Positions 18,954 to 27,822 of a DNA stretch of 64,000 bases are shown piece after piece (position 1 is the stretch's first letter; every line of letters starts with the position of its first letter). The notes under the pieces are model-generated. The model worked only from the letters and a program-made list of their open reading frames with translations. It made no database searches and was not told the DNA's origin. Source of the DNA: Pseudoalteromonas haloplanktis ATCC 14393. GTDB taxonomy: Bacteria > Pseudomonadota > Gammaproteobacteria > Enterobacterales > Alteromonadaceae. The stretch spans positions 62,001-126,000 of the forward strand of contig NZ_AHCA01000008.1 of NCBI RefSeq assembly GCF_000238355.1, read 5' to 3'. The translations under genes were made by a program, and so were the position numbers.

Positions 18954-20840
18954 ATGTTTTATCAAACGAAATTAATGATGTGTGCGACAATAATGTCGTT
19001 CTTCTTTGTCGCGTCGGTTAACGCTCAGATTGAGCAGCTACAAGTTTACGGTAATTTCTATCCCGTAAAAGCGAATCAAATGCCGAGTTCACTATTCGTA
19101 CTCGAAAAGAGCCAAATAGACACTATCGCAGGGTTGTCGGCTCTCGATGTATTAACCTTGGTGCCTGGTGTTCGAGTACAAAAATCTGGCGTAAGCCAAG
19201 AGATTTTTTTACGTGGTGCTGAAACAAACTTCGTTATTGTTCAAATAGATGGGGTGCAAGTAAATAACCCTTTGGACAGTCGTGGCGGCAGTTTTGATTT
19301 GGGTACGCTATCGAAAGACTCGATTCAACGTGTAGAAGTGATCAAAGGCGCCCAATCGTCAATTTATGGTTCTGATGCCATTGCCGGTGTGATCAATTTT
19401 ATTACCTATGATGCTGATACCAATAATACTTTGGTTTCTGCTGGCGCCTTTGATAATGGCTCACAAACAGCGATGGTTAAGTTAGCATTTGATAGTACAG
19501 CAATAGGTGTAACAGCGATCAATAGTGATAACTCGGCTACCGGTGATGAGCAAGAGTCCATTGAACTGAATGCACACACTGTCATTACGTATAATAACGA
19601 CAGTGAAACTAAGATTAGTGTTCGTTTAAGCGACTATCAACAAAAAGCGCTTGCAGACCAAAGTGGCGGCATTTTGTATGCCCAAGACTCGACAAAAGAT
19701 GACAAGCAAGGCCAAATATATTCAGGTAGTGTACGTCACAATCAACAGATTACCCAATACCATCAGTTAGCGTTACAGGCAGAAGTTTTCAACTCGTCAG
19801 ATAGTTTAAAATCACCAGGTATAACACCTTATTTTTCAGCGCCACCAACCTACTCTGAGAACGACTATTCGTACTATAAATTACGATTTTTAAATGGATT
19901 GCAGTTTAACCATGCTCTGGTCACTGTGGGTATTGATTTTAAATCAGAATCGGGTGAAACCAACGGCAGTACGCAAATGCATACCTTTACAGGTATGGGA
20001 GAAATGGTTGTGTTTGATCTGCCTACCGAATATGACATAGACAGAGAAAACCTTGCAGGCTTTGTAGATGCTAAGTGGCACTTAGATAAAGTCACGGTTT
20101 TCTCTGGTATTCGATACGACAACACCAAAGATTTTGGGGATCAAACGACGTGGAAGTTAGGCGCAAATTATGAATTCAATGAGCAAGTACGCGTGTTTGC
20201 AAATACCGGCACTGCTTTTAAATTGCCAAGTTTGTATGCATTGAGCAATAACTTGATCGGTAACCCTAATTTGACCCCTGAAGAAGCAACAAACCACGAT
20301 ATTGGTATTGAGTTTATATTAGAAAAAGCCAACGTTAGTCTGTCAGTATTCAACTATGAGTATACCGATCTTGTCGATTTCGATTTCGCCACATTCTCAC
20401 TAGTAAACCGCTCTAAAATCATCAGCTCAGGTATTGAGTTGATTGTTCAAGGGCAGTTGAACGATGACTTTTCATATGATTTCGATCTTACTTACATCGA
20501 TCTTGAGAGCAGCGAAAACGAAATTCTTACGGGGCGTCCAGATTGGCAGGGCGGGTTAGGTATTCAATACCAAGTAAGTGACAGTGTTACCACTTCGCTG
20601 AATTTTGATTATGTTGGGGAAACTATCGGAACAAGCCAATACACAGGCGAAAATAGCGTTTACGACTTGAATGCATACAACAAAATAGATGTCACAGCAC
20701 AATGGAAAATTCGTTCACACATAAGATTAGACGTTTATTTACAAAATATTTTCGATAAAAGCTATCAAGTGGCCGTTGGTGTACCAGGTCAAGACCTTGG
20801 ATTTGGTGCAAACGTCCAATGGACGTTCGATAAATCTTAG
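18954..20840 (+). CDS. small TonB-dependent receptor (BtuB-like)
   Basis: Outer-membrane receptor of 628 residues with a signal peptide ending near SVNAQ. The plug (SALDVLTLVPGVRVQKSG, IFLRGAETNFVIVQIDGVQV, RVEVIKGAQSSIYGSDAIAG) is of the compact BtuB/vitamin B12 type, unlike the large sugar receptor just upstream. The barrel ends GANVQWTFDKS, so the usual terminal aromatic is followed by three residues. The next gene starts 19 bases later. BtuB-like receptors take up cobalamin, PQQ or other small ligands. Beside a quinoprotein-like dehydrogenase, PQQ uptake is an attractive but unproven idea; an oligosaccharide is the alternative. Confidence 0.8.
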   Translation: MFYQTKLMMCATIMSFFFVASVNAQIEQLQVYGNFYPVKANQMPSSLFVLEKSQIDTIAGLSALDVLTLVPGVRVQKSGVSQEIFLRGAETNFVIVQIDGVQVNNPLDSRGGSFDLGTLSKDSIQRVEVIKGAQSSIYGSDAIAGVINFITYDADTNNTLVSAGAFDNGSQTAMVKLAFDSTAIGVTAINSDNSATGDEQESIELNAHTVITYNNDSETKISVRLSDYQQKALADQSGGILYAQDSTKDDKQGQIYSGSVRHNQQITQYHQLALQAEVFNSSDSLKSPGITPYFSAPPTYSENDYSYYKLRFLNGLQFNHALVTVGIDFKSESGETNGSTQMHTFTGMGEMVVFDLPTEYDIDRENLAGFVDAKWHLDKVTVFSGIRYDNTKDFGDQTTWKLGANYEFNEQVRVFANTGTAFKLPSLYALSNNLIGNPNLTPEEATNHDIGIEFILEKANVSLSVFNYEYTDLVDFDFATFSLVNRSKIISSGIELIVQGQLNDDFSYDFDLTYIDLESSENEILTGRPDWQGGLGIQYQVSDSVTTSLNFDYVGETIGTSQYTGENSVYDLNAYNKIDVTAQWKIRSHIRLDVYLQNIFDKSYQVAVGVPGQDLGFGANVQWTFDKS

Positions 20841-20859
20841 AATATGGAGTGTATTCGAT

Positions 20860-22188
20860 ATGATTAAACGATTCTTGATAGTTGCTTTAATGATATTTAC
20901 TGCTGTTGAAGTCAGTGCTGACGAGCTTGATGAAAGTCTGATTCAAAGCAGCATTAACCCTGTTGTATTGCAACAAGGGAAAGTATTGTTTGAACAGGTT
21001 TGCGCGTCTTGTCACAACAAAGATTTGAGTGGTGCAAGTGGATTTAATTTAAAAGATGGCGAATGGGTACATGGAAAACGACCAACACAAATATTAAACA
21101 ATGTAAAAAACGGTTTTATGAGTGCCGGAATGCCAGGGTTTGCTGATGTATTCTCTGAGGTTCAGCTTCGCTCAATTGTTTCATATATATTGTCAAAGCG
21201 AGAAGGCTGGGATGATCTTCAATACAAGCTCTATCAATTAGACAATGAAAATGATCAGGTTGTGACTGAAGACAAATTGATCAAGTCAGGGCCGCTTGTA
21301 AACAACCTTGCTGACTTTGCAATACCAGAAGTGCAACATTATTTTATTGAGTTTGAAGGCGATTTTTACGCCCCTAAGGAAAATGACGCTCAGCTTTGGT
21401 TACAGTGGGGGGCACCTCATGAGATGGAAGTCTTTATTAATGGTAAACAGGTTTTAAAAGGCGGCACGCCATGGTTTCCAACTTGGCGACTTAAGCGAGG
21501 GAAACAGCGTTTAAAACTTACTTATCGCTCAGGAAATACTAAGCCGGGGCAAAGAAATTTAACCGTTATCGCTACTAATTTAGACATGACCATTAAGCTA
21601 TTTGCAGTTTCGAGCCGTGCTAAAACAATCATGGACGACAAAAAGTTTGAAATAAAAGCAACGTCAGACACTGTCGTTATTAGAAAACGCATCCATTCGC
21701 TTCCGCCTTTGAGCATATCAGTTGGGACGCCAGCTAAGTTGAACTACGCATTCAATAGTAAAACTTGTTCTATCAACGGATTATGGCAAGGAGACTTGCT
21801 CAATATAGGCCCTAATATATCAGGTCGGGGTGAAGATCCAAGTTTACCATTGGGTGAATGGATATTTAAATCACCTCAAGGCATAGAGCACACAACCGCT
21901 GAAAACCAGGTTTGCAGTTATAAAGGCTACCAACTGCTTAACTCAGAGCCTGTCTTCAACTATGCAATTGGCGACACGAATTTTAGTGTCACTGCAATGG
22001 TTAAACACAATAATAAAATAAGTTTTTTGTTCAATTCAAACACCCAAAAAAAAACCGTCATTTTACGTTTGCCAACTTCTGAGAAGCTAATTTGGTCATC
22101 TGAGAATGGCAAAGTCACTGCTGATAAAGCAGTCATTACTACTAACAGTAAAGGCTCTTTTCAATTAACAGCCTCAATTCAGAAGTGA
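20860..22188 (+). CDS. secreted c-type cytochrome fused to a PA14-like domain
   Basis: Periplasmic electron carrier or redox subunit, 442 residues from the ATG at 20860. The frame extends 28 codons upstream but overlaps the receptor gene, and the internal start gives a clean signal peptide. The haem motif is C48-A-S-C51-H52, and the likely axial methionine is M91 in SAGMPGF. Residues 150-260 resemble a PA14/carbohydrate-binding sandwich (FYAPKENDAQLWLQWG). The last 150 residues (INGLWQGDLLNIGPNISGRG) resemble a domain found with cytochromes in Planctomycetes and Bacteroidetes. It probably accepts electrons from the dehydrogenase-like protein encoded 7 bases downstream. Confidence 0.7.
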   Translation: MIKRFLIVALMIFTAVEVSADELDESLIQSSINPVVLQQGKVLFEQVCASCHNKDLSGASGFNLKDGEWVHGKRPTQILNNVKNGFMSAGMPGFADVFSEVQLRSIVSYILSKREGWDDLQYKLYQLDNENDQVVTEDKLIKSGPLVNNLADFAIPEVQHYFIEFEGDFYAPKENDAQLWLQWGAPHEMEVFINGKQVLKGGTPWFPTWRLKRGKQRLKLTYRSGNTKPGQRNLTVIATNLDMTIKLFAVSSRAKTIMDDKKFEIKATSDTVVIRKRIHSLPPLSISVGTPAKLNYAFNSKTCSINGLWQGDLLNIGPNISGRGEDPSLPLGEWIFKSPQGIEHTTAENQVCSYKGYQLLNSEPVFNYAIGDTNFSVTAMVKHNNKISFLFNSNTQKKTVILRLPTSEKLIWSSENGKVTADKAVITTNSKGSFQLTASIQK

Positions 22189-22195
22189 AACCAGC

Positions 22196-23647
22196 ATGAA
22201 AGTATTAACTAATCTTTTATCACCGATAATAACGCTGTCAGTTACTTTATCGATTAATGCACAGCAAGCACCAAAACATGAATATACACCTGACGGTTAC
22301 ACAATAGTCACCGTAGAAACACCTAAAGATGTTCGTTTTCATGTTACAGGGTTAGACAGTGATAGTGCTGGCGTTATTTGGGTCGCTACTCGTTTCGGTG
22401 AAGTTTGGTATCTTAAACAAGGGCAATGGTCAAAGTTTGCCGAAGGCCTACACGAACCAACGGGATTAATGGTTGATGACGATGGATCAATTTTAGTGGC
22501 GCAAAAACCAGAACTGACGCGATTAATTGATACTAACAACGATAATAAAGCTGATGCTTACATACCTTTGGCAAATGATTGGGAGTTTCACGACAATTAC
22601 CACGAATTTACCTTTGGGCCTGTAAAAGATAATTTAGGCAATTTATTTGGAACTCTCAATTTGAGCCATAATAACCCTGATGCTTTCACTATGGGCGCGA
22701 TGGGGACCGCAGGTGGACATCGGGGATTTGCGTTTAAAGTAGATGAAAAGGGTCGTTACTCCCCCTATGCGCACGGCTTACGTTCTCCTGCGGGGATCGG
22801 TGCGAGTCCTAGTGGCGAAATATTTTTTACTGATAATCAAGGGGACTGGGTACCAACCTCAAAAATGCATTTGTTACAGGAAGGAAAGTTTTATGGACAT
22901 CCCGTATCTCTCATCGAAATTGATGGTTTTACTAAAGAAAAAGTTAAAAACCTATCGTTAGACACGTTGGCTGCAATGAGTGAAAAACCAGTGGTTTGGA
23001 TACCACATATAGAAGTAGCCAACTCACCTGGCAACCCAGAGTGGGATACAACCCAAGGAAAATTCGGGCCATTTGAGGGGCAAATTTTTATTGGTGACCA
23101 AACGCAATCTAACGTTTTCCGTGTTTTGTTAGACAAAGTGAATGGCAAATACCAAGGTGCGGTTATTAACTTTATGAATAGATTTCAAAGCGGAAATATT
23201 CGTGCGGAATTTGATGTTAACGGCCAACTTTGGATTGGGCAAACCGCAAGAGGTTGGGGCGCACAAGGTGGCAAACCGTTCGGTTTAGAAAAAGTGGTTT
23301 GGGATGGCACCAACCCATTCGAACTATTAGAGATTAAACTCACCAAAACAGGTTTCAAATTAACATATACTGATGAGCTGGACGCAACGTCGGTGAAATC
23401 AGACAGTTTGTCGGCGCAATCTTGGCATTATCATTATTCGGGCAATTATGGCTCGCCAAAAAAAGACTTAACTCAATTACCAGTCAGTAATATAACACTA
23501 AGCAAAGACAAAAAGTCGATTGATATTGAACTGCCATTAATGGCAGATAAAGTCGTGCAAATTGACTTCCCTGGTCTGAAAGATGTCAATGGCCGTAGTG
23601 TTAGCGTAGAAAAAGTATATTACACATTAAATGAGCTTATTAAATAG
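22196..23647 (+). CDS. beta-propeller PQQ-dependent sugar dehydrogenase-like protein
   Basis: Secreted propeller protein of 483 residues with a signal peptide ending SINAQ. Repeating blades are visible: TGLDSDSAGVIWVATRFGE, PTGLMVDDDGSILVAQ, SPAGIGASPSGEIFFTDNQG. They match the soluble glucose dehydrogenase/large planctomycetal dehydrogenase-like families. No haem site is present in this chain; the neighbouring cytochrome would supply it. The final 100 residues (ELLEIKLTKTGFKLTYTDEL) form an Ig-like tail. It lies inside a four-gene operon with 7-base gaps on both sides. Cofactor and substrate are unknown; PQQ binding was not verified residue by residue. Confidence 0.7.
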   Translation: MKVLTNLLSPIITLSVTLSINAQQAPKHEYTPDGYTIVTVETPKDVRFHVTGLDSDSAGVIWVATRFGEVWYLKQGQWSKFAEGLHEPTGLMVDDDGSILVAQKPELTRLIDTNNDNKADAYIPLANDWEFHDNYHEFTFGPVKDNLGNLFGTLNLSHNNPDAFTMGAMGTAGGHRGFAFKVDEKGRYSPYAHGLRSPAGIGASPSGEIFFTDNQGDWVPTSKMHLLQEGKFYGHPVSLIEIDGFTKEKVKNLSLDTLAAMSEKPVVWIPHIEVANSPGNPEWDTTQGKFGPFEGQIFIGDQTQSNVFRVLLDKVNGKYQGAVINFMNRFQSGNIRAEFDVNGQLWIGQTARGWGAQGGKPFGLEKVVWDGTNPFELLEIKLTKTGFKLTYTDELDATSVKSDSLSAQSWHYHYSGNYGSPKKDLTQLPVSNITLSKDKKSIDIELPLMADKVVQIDFPGLKDVNGRSVSVEKVYYTLNELIK

Positions 23648-23654
23648 GGAACTC

Positions 23655-24560
23655 ATGATCAAATTATTCATCATATTATTAACAGTGCTTTTGTACGGTT
23701 GTACATCATTTTCCGCTAGTACTTCATCGATAAAAGTGTTGCTAATAGACGGACAAAATAACCATTCCGTTTGGCCGAAAACATCGAATATGATGAAAAT
23801 ATATCTTGAGGAAACAGGTCAGTTTGAGGTTGATATATATCGAACTGCAAAGACGTGGAATGGTGGAAAGTTACTAGAGCAATTCCCTGCTAATGATGGA
23901 AGAAACCACCAAGATTTCGAACAGCCGGTCACAGATGAAACATTTTTACCTAACTTTGCTGATTATGATGTAGTTATTTCTAACTTTGGTTGGAAAGCTG
24001 CACCTTGGCCGCAACAAACGAAATTGGCGTTCGAAACATTCATGAAAAATGGTGGCGGTTTTGTGTCTGTTCACGCTGCGAACAATTCGTTTCCACAATG
24101 GCTTGAATACAACCGAATGATTGGCTTGGGTGGTTGGGGTGGTCGTAATGAAAAAGACGGCCCTTACATATATTTTGACGAACAAGGACAATTAAAGCGT
24201 GATACTTCAAAAGGGCAAGGCGGTGGGCATGGCAAGCAGCATGCGTTTGAAATCGTTTTACGGCAGTCGCACCCAATCACAAAGTCACTTCCTAATAGCT
24301 GGAGTCATAATAAAGACGAGTTATACAACCGACTACGAGGTCCAGCACAAAATTTAACAGTATTAGCAAGCGCCTTTGACGATAAAGAATTTAATGGGTT
24401 TGGACGTCATGAGCCTGTGCACATGACTGTTGACTATCATCAAGGTCGAGTGTTTCACACGACGTTAGGGCATGGTATTGAAGCATTCGAAGATGAGCAC
24501 TTTATAAGCGTTATGCGTCGTGGGGTGGAGTGGGCAGCGACAGGTAAGGTGAAAAATTAA
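23655..24560 (+). CDS. ThuA-like (trehalose utilisation) domain lipoprotein
   Basis: A 301-residue ThuA-domain protein with a lipoprotein signal (lipobox LLYGC), so anchored in the envelope. The frame begins 24 bases earlier, inside the previous gene; the ATG at 23655 has better spacing. The domain has a class I glutamine amidotransferase-like fold: VLLIDGQNNHSVWPKTSNMM at the start, YDVVISNFGWKAAPWP, GGFVSVHAANNSFPQW, and late histidines in PVHMTVDYHQGRVFHTTLGH. ThuA proteins accompany sugar oxidation to keto-sugars. With the cytochrome and propeller it would act on an oxidised glycan product in the periplasm; this is inference. Confidence 0.75.
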   Translation: MIKLFIILLTVLLYGCTSFSASTSSIKVLLIDGQNNHSVWPKTSNMMKIYLEETGQFEVDIYRTAKTWNGGKLLEQFPANDGRNHQDFEQPVTDETFLPNFADYDVVISNFGWKAAPWPQQTKLAFETFMKNGGGFVSVHAANNSFPQWLEYNRMIGLGGWGGRNEKDGPYIYFDEQGQLKRDTSKGQGGGHGKQHAFEIVLRQSHPITKSLPNSWSHNKDELYNRLRGPAQNLTVLASAFDDKEFNGFGRHEPVHMTVDYHQGRVFHTTLGHGIEAFEDEHFISVMRRGVEWAATGKVKN

Positions 24561-24618
24561 ACTAAAGTATCAACTGACAAAATAAGTTATGAGATAGTGA
24601 ACTTATAAGTAAATAAGC

Positions 24619-26079
24619 TCATTTTGAAGTTGTTATCGACGACTTCAATTGACAGTGTTGTTGGTATTCTTTTGGTGATAACTCAGTGTGTTTTTTAAAT
24701 ACCGTTGAAAAGTACGCTGAGTTATTAAACCCTACCGCATAGGCTGTTTCGGTGACTGTTTTAGTTAGCAAGAGCAACTTGGCTTGGTTTATTCTTACAT
24801 CAGCTAGGTATTGATTAATCGTTGTTGCCGTAAGCTGTTTAAATACCTTCATTGTATGAGAGCGGCTCGCACCCACAGCGCTGACAATATCTGCAATGGA
24901 GATATCATGGCGGTATTGCTCAAGAATATACGCTTTTACTTTATCAACAAGTTGTTGATCTGGAGTGTTACTGTTTAATTGATCAAGCGCGTAGTTTAAT
25001 ACTGTGATCACGTGATGTAGGGCTGCATCAATATTGACGATAGTGTTAGCATCATCAAGGCGATTGCCGATACTTTCAAGCTCATCAAGTAATACTTTAC
25101 TATTCCCGCACTGAAAAATAACCCGATCAAACATCATAAATACGATTTCTTTTGCTCTTATCTGATAACAGCTAAATGAATTGTGGCAATAGCTTTTTAG
25201 TTTAACTAATAACTCGTCTAACTTGGTTGCTGTTAAATGTGGGTTAGCAGTACAGATAATCTTAAGTAGCGCTACACGCTCTTTAAGCGGATACGCTTTG
25301 TTTAATTTGTCTGGGTAAAATTGGCTAAAGTGGCGATTATTAGCCGCTGTAAATTGCGCTATAGCGAGTGCATTTTGGTGTTCAGTGTGTTGTTTAATTT
25401 TACTATTTGTAAATTGAATATCTTTATAAACCGCCCAGCTCCAAATTAGCGCACTTAGACTTGCCCCAACATAGTAAATAACCCACAGCTCAAAAGCGTT
25501 ACCAATGCCCATAAAAACACTGAGTGTGAGCGCACCATAAACATGAGTTGCAACATACGCTTTGAGGTTTGTTTGTAATAGTAGGATACAAGGGAGTAAC
25601 AACTGCAAGCAGATCAACAGTAATTGAGATGAGTAAATATGCTGTGCGTTTATGTTTTCTAATTTAACTAACCAAGGTAGCTCATTAGGACTGTAAAAAT
25701 ATAAAGGGGCTGCACAGAGGAAAAAGCACGACCATGCAATCCCTAGTACAACCGGTGCTATTAATAAGGGTTTGGGGAGTTGCAACTTAGCCTGCGTTAA
25801 TAATGCAAAAAGTAAACAGGGGGTGCCAATACTAAAGAGCAAAATATTTCTAAAAAAATCATACCACCTTTTTCCTTCATAAAGTGGCATCACATTAATA
25901 ATCGGTCCGCATAAAAAAAGAATAAAACAGACGATAAAAGCGCAATAAAAAGGGTAGGCAGCACCAATGCGTTCGCGCACAAGCGTAAAATAAATGAGTA
26001 CCATGATGAAAATGTTGGCAGCTGCAAATGGGATCACGGTACGTAAAAATATATCCCAATTTAATTCTGTGTAATACAT
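24619..26079 (-). CDS. membrane-bound AraC-family regulator
   Basis: Transcription regulator of 486 residues. The N-terminal part (about residues 10-230) consists of seven or so hydrophobic helices, which would place the protein in the inner membrane. A linker of about 150 residues follows. The C-terminal 100 residues are a complete AraC double helix-turn-helix (ISIADIVSAVGASRSHTMKV, then AYAVGFNNSAYFSTVFKKH). Such membrane AraC proteins occur in polysaccharide loci of marine bacteria and may sense a ligand in or across the membrane. It is divergent from the sulfatase, and the shared region holds operator site 4. Confidence 0.82.
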   Translation of the reverse strand: MYYTELNWDIFLRTVIPFAAANIFIMVLIYFTLVRERIGAAYPFYCAFIVCFILFLCGPIINVMPLYEGKRWYDFFRNILLFSIGTPCLLFALLTQAKLQLPKPLLIAPVVLGIAWSCFFLCAAPLYFYSPNELPWLVKLENINAQHIYSSQLLLICLQLLLPCILLLQTNLKAYVATHVYGALTLSVFMGIGNAFELWVIYYVGASLSALIWSWAVYKDIQFTNSKIKQHTEHQNALAIAQFTAANNRHFSQFYPDKLNKAYPLKERVALLKIICTANPHLTATKLDELLVKLKSYCHNSFSCYQIRAKEIVFMMFDRVIFQCGNSKVLLDELESIGNRLDDANTIVNIDAALHHVITVLNYALDQLNSNTPDQQLVDKVKAYILEQYRHDISIADIVSAVGASRSHTMKVFKQLTATTINQYLADVRINQAKLLLLTKTVTETAYAVGFNNSAYFSTVFKKHTELSPKEYQQHCQLKSSITTSK

Positions 26080-26146
26080 CGCTAATTTTTATTTTTTATA
26101 GGGCAGAACTAAAACAATAGTGGGAATGAGGCTTATAAGTCAAGTT

Positions 26147-26156
26147 TTGTTAACAA
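26147..26156. promoter_or_regulatory. locus operator site 4 (AraC/sulfatase divergent region)
   Basis: The palindrome TTGTTAACAA, within TTTTGTTAACAATTTA, lies 68 bases upstream of the AraC start and 175 upstream of the sulfatase start. It implies that the GntR protein also controls the AraC regulator, the sulfatase or both. Confidence 0.6.
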
Positions 26157-26330
26157 TTTACTTTTTGTAGAGGGTGATGAAATTTAACTTATTTTAGTGT
26201 GTTGATTTGTATAGGAAAGACGATTTTATAACTCGTTATAGAGGATATTGAATGCGGTAAAGGCGAAAGCTAATTTAAAGTGTCGGCATCATTTTCACAT
26301 CAATCTAGATGTCAGTTATAAAGGGACACT

Positions 26331-27770
26331 ATGCGAATTCATTTAAAGTCTGTCTATTGGTTATTGCTGTTTAGTGTATTCAGTAATCTATGTTACGGCG
26401 AGGAGAAACCAAATATCGTGGTGATCCTCGCCGATGACTTAGGGTATGGCGATTTAGGGTTTACTGGTTCAAAAGAGATCAAAACCCCAAATATTGATGC
26501 ATTAGCTAATAATGGTGTTAGCTTCAAAAACGCGTATGTAACGCATCCATACTGTGGGCCTTCTCGGGTCGGGCTGCTAACAGGACGGTATCAAGCACGT
26601 TTTGGTATGGAAAATAATGTCAGTTATATGCCTCAAGATAAATACATGGGACTGCCGTTATCAGAAAAAACACTGGCTAATCGTTTACAGGATGTCGGCT
26701 ATCACACCGCAGTATTTGGCAAGTGGCACTTGGGTGGCGCACCGCATTTTCAGCCCAATAATCGCGGCTTTGACTATTTCTATGGTTTTTTAGATGGCGG
26801 GCATAATTATATGCCTGATCAAGTGACGGTTGGCGGAGATGGTTATTCACTGCCGCTGATGCGTAACACTCAAGTGGCCGAATTTGATGAATACTTAACG
26901 ACAGCGCTTAGCCGTGATGCCGTGAAGTATATTCATCGACAGCAAGAGTCGCCATTTTTTATGTATTTATCTTACAACGCGCCTCACACGCCACTACAAG
27001 CACCCGCTGAATATATTGAAAAATATAAGCATATTGAAGATGAAGATCGACGTATATATGCCGCTATGATCGATGTTATGGATGAAGGCATAGGTATGGT
27101 CGTTGATGCACTTAAAGAAACCGCGCAACTAGACAACACCCTGATCATCTTTTTATCAGATAATGGTGGCGTATTCCCTGAAAGTTGGCAACCGACCAGC
27201 GATTGGGCTGATAACTCTCCTTTTAGACGAGGTAAAGTGGCTTTACTAGAAGGCGGTATTCATGTGCCTTTTATTGCACATTGGCCAGGGGTCATTCCTA
27301 AAGGCGAAGAGTTTACTGGTTTAGTATCGTCACTTGATATTGCTGCAACCTCAGTTGCACTAGCGGGTGCTGATAATAAGAAATTAGATGGTGTTAATTT
27401 ACTGCCATTTTTACAAGGCACTAAACAAGGCAGCCCACATCAGGCGTTATTTTGGCGCTTAGAAGAGGCACCTAATATTTATGCTGTACGTACTGTTGAT
27501 TATAAATATATGAACCAACCACTACCGGATGTAGGCCGCAGTTTTTTTGATATGAAAGCCGATCCGTATGAGCAACATAACTTGGTTGATACGTTACCCG
27601 CTGAACAAGCGAAATTAGCCAAGCTGTGGAATGAGTGGAATAAGCACAATACAAATAATGTATTGCAGCAATCATGGGAATACAAAGCAGAAATAGATAA
27701 GTTTTTTGAGCAGTTAAATAAGCAGAATATTGAACAGGCAAAACAAACGGCAAATTATGTTATTAAGTAA
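26331..27770 (+). CDS. family S1 sulfatase, secreted
   Basis: Periplasmic formylglycine-dependent sulfatase of 479 residues with a signal peptide (ending NLCYGEE). The activation motif C75-G-P-S-R, followed by GLLTGR, carries the cysteine that must be oxidised to formylglycine by a maturase not seen here. The metal-binding aspartates are in ILADDLGYGD (D35-D36), with FGKWHLGG and LIIFLSDNGG later. It would remove sulfate from galactan (for example agar with sulfated residues) so that glycoside hydrolases can act. A good ribosome site (AAAGGGA) precedes the ATG. The sulfatase subfamily and target position cannot be read from sequence alone. Confidence 0.88.
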   Translation: MRIHLKSVYWLLLFSVFSNLCYGEEKPNIVVILADDLGYGDLGFTGSKEIKTPNIDALANNGVSFKNAYVTHPYCGPSRVGLLTGRYQARFGMENNVSYMPQDKYMGLPLSEKTLANRLQDVGYHTAVFGKWHLGGAPHFQPNNRGFDYFYGFLDGGHNYMPDQVTVGGDGYSLPLMRNTQVAEFDEYLTTALSRDAVKYIHRQQESPFFMYLSYNAPHTPLQAPAEYIEKYKHIEDEDRRIYAAMIDVMDEGIGMVVDALKETAQLDNTLIIFLSDNGGVFPESWQPTSDWADNSPFRRGKVALLEGGIHVPFIAHWPGVIPKGEEFTGLVSSLDIAATSVALAGADNKKLDGVNLLPFLQGTKQGSPHQALFWRLEEAPNIYAVRTVDYKYMNQPLPDVGRSFFDMKADPYEQHNLVDTLPAEQAKLAKLWNEWNKHNTNNVLQQSWEYKAEIDKFFEQLNKQNIEQAKQTANYVIK

Positions 27771-27794
27771 CCTGAGGTTATTTGGTTAACGAGT

Positions 27795-27820
27795 AAAAAG
27801 CCCCAAAATAGGGGCTTTTT
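27795..27820. terminator. bidirectional intrinsic terminator
   Basis: A 10-bp stem, AAAAAGCCCC (27795-27804) with GGGGCTTTTT (27811-27820), loop AAAATA. It lies between the convergent sulfatase and FG-GAP genes and has U runs in both directions. Confidence 0.9.
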
Positions 27821-27822
27821 TA

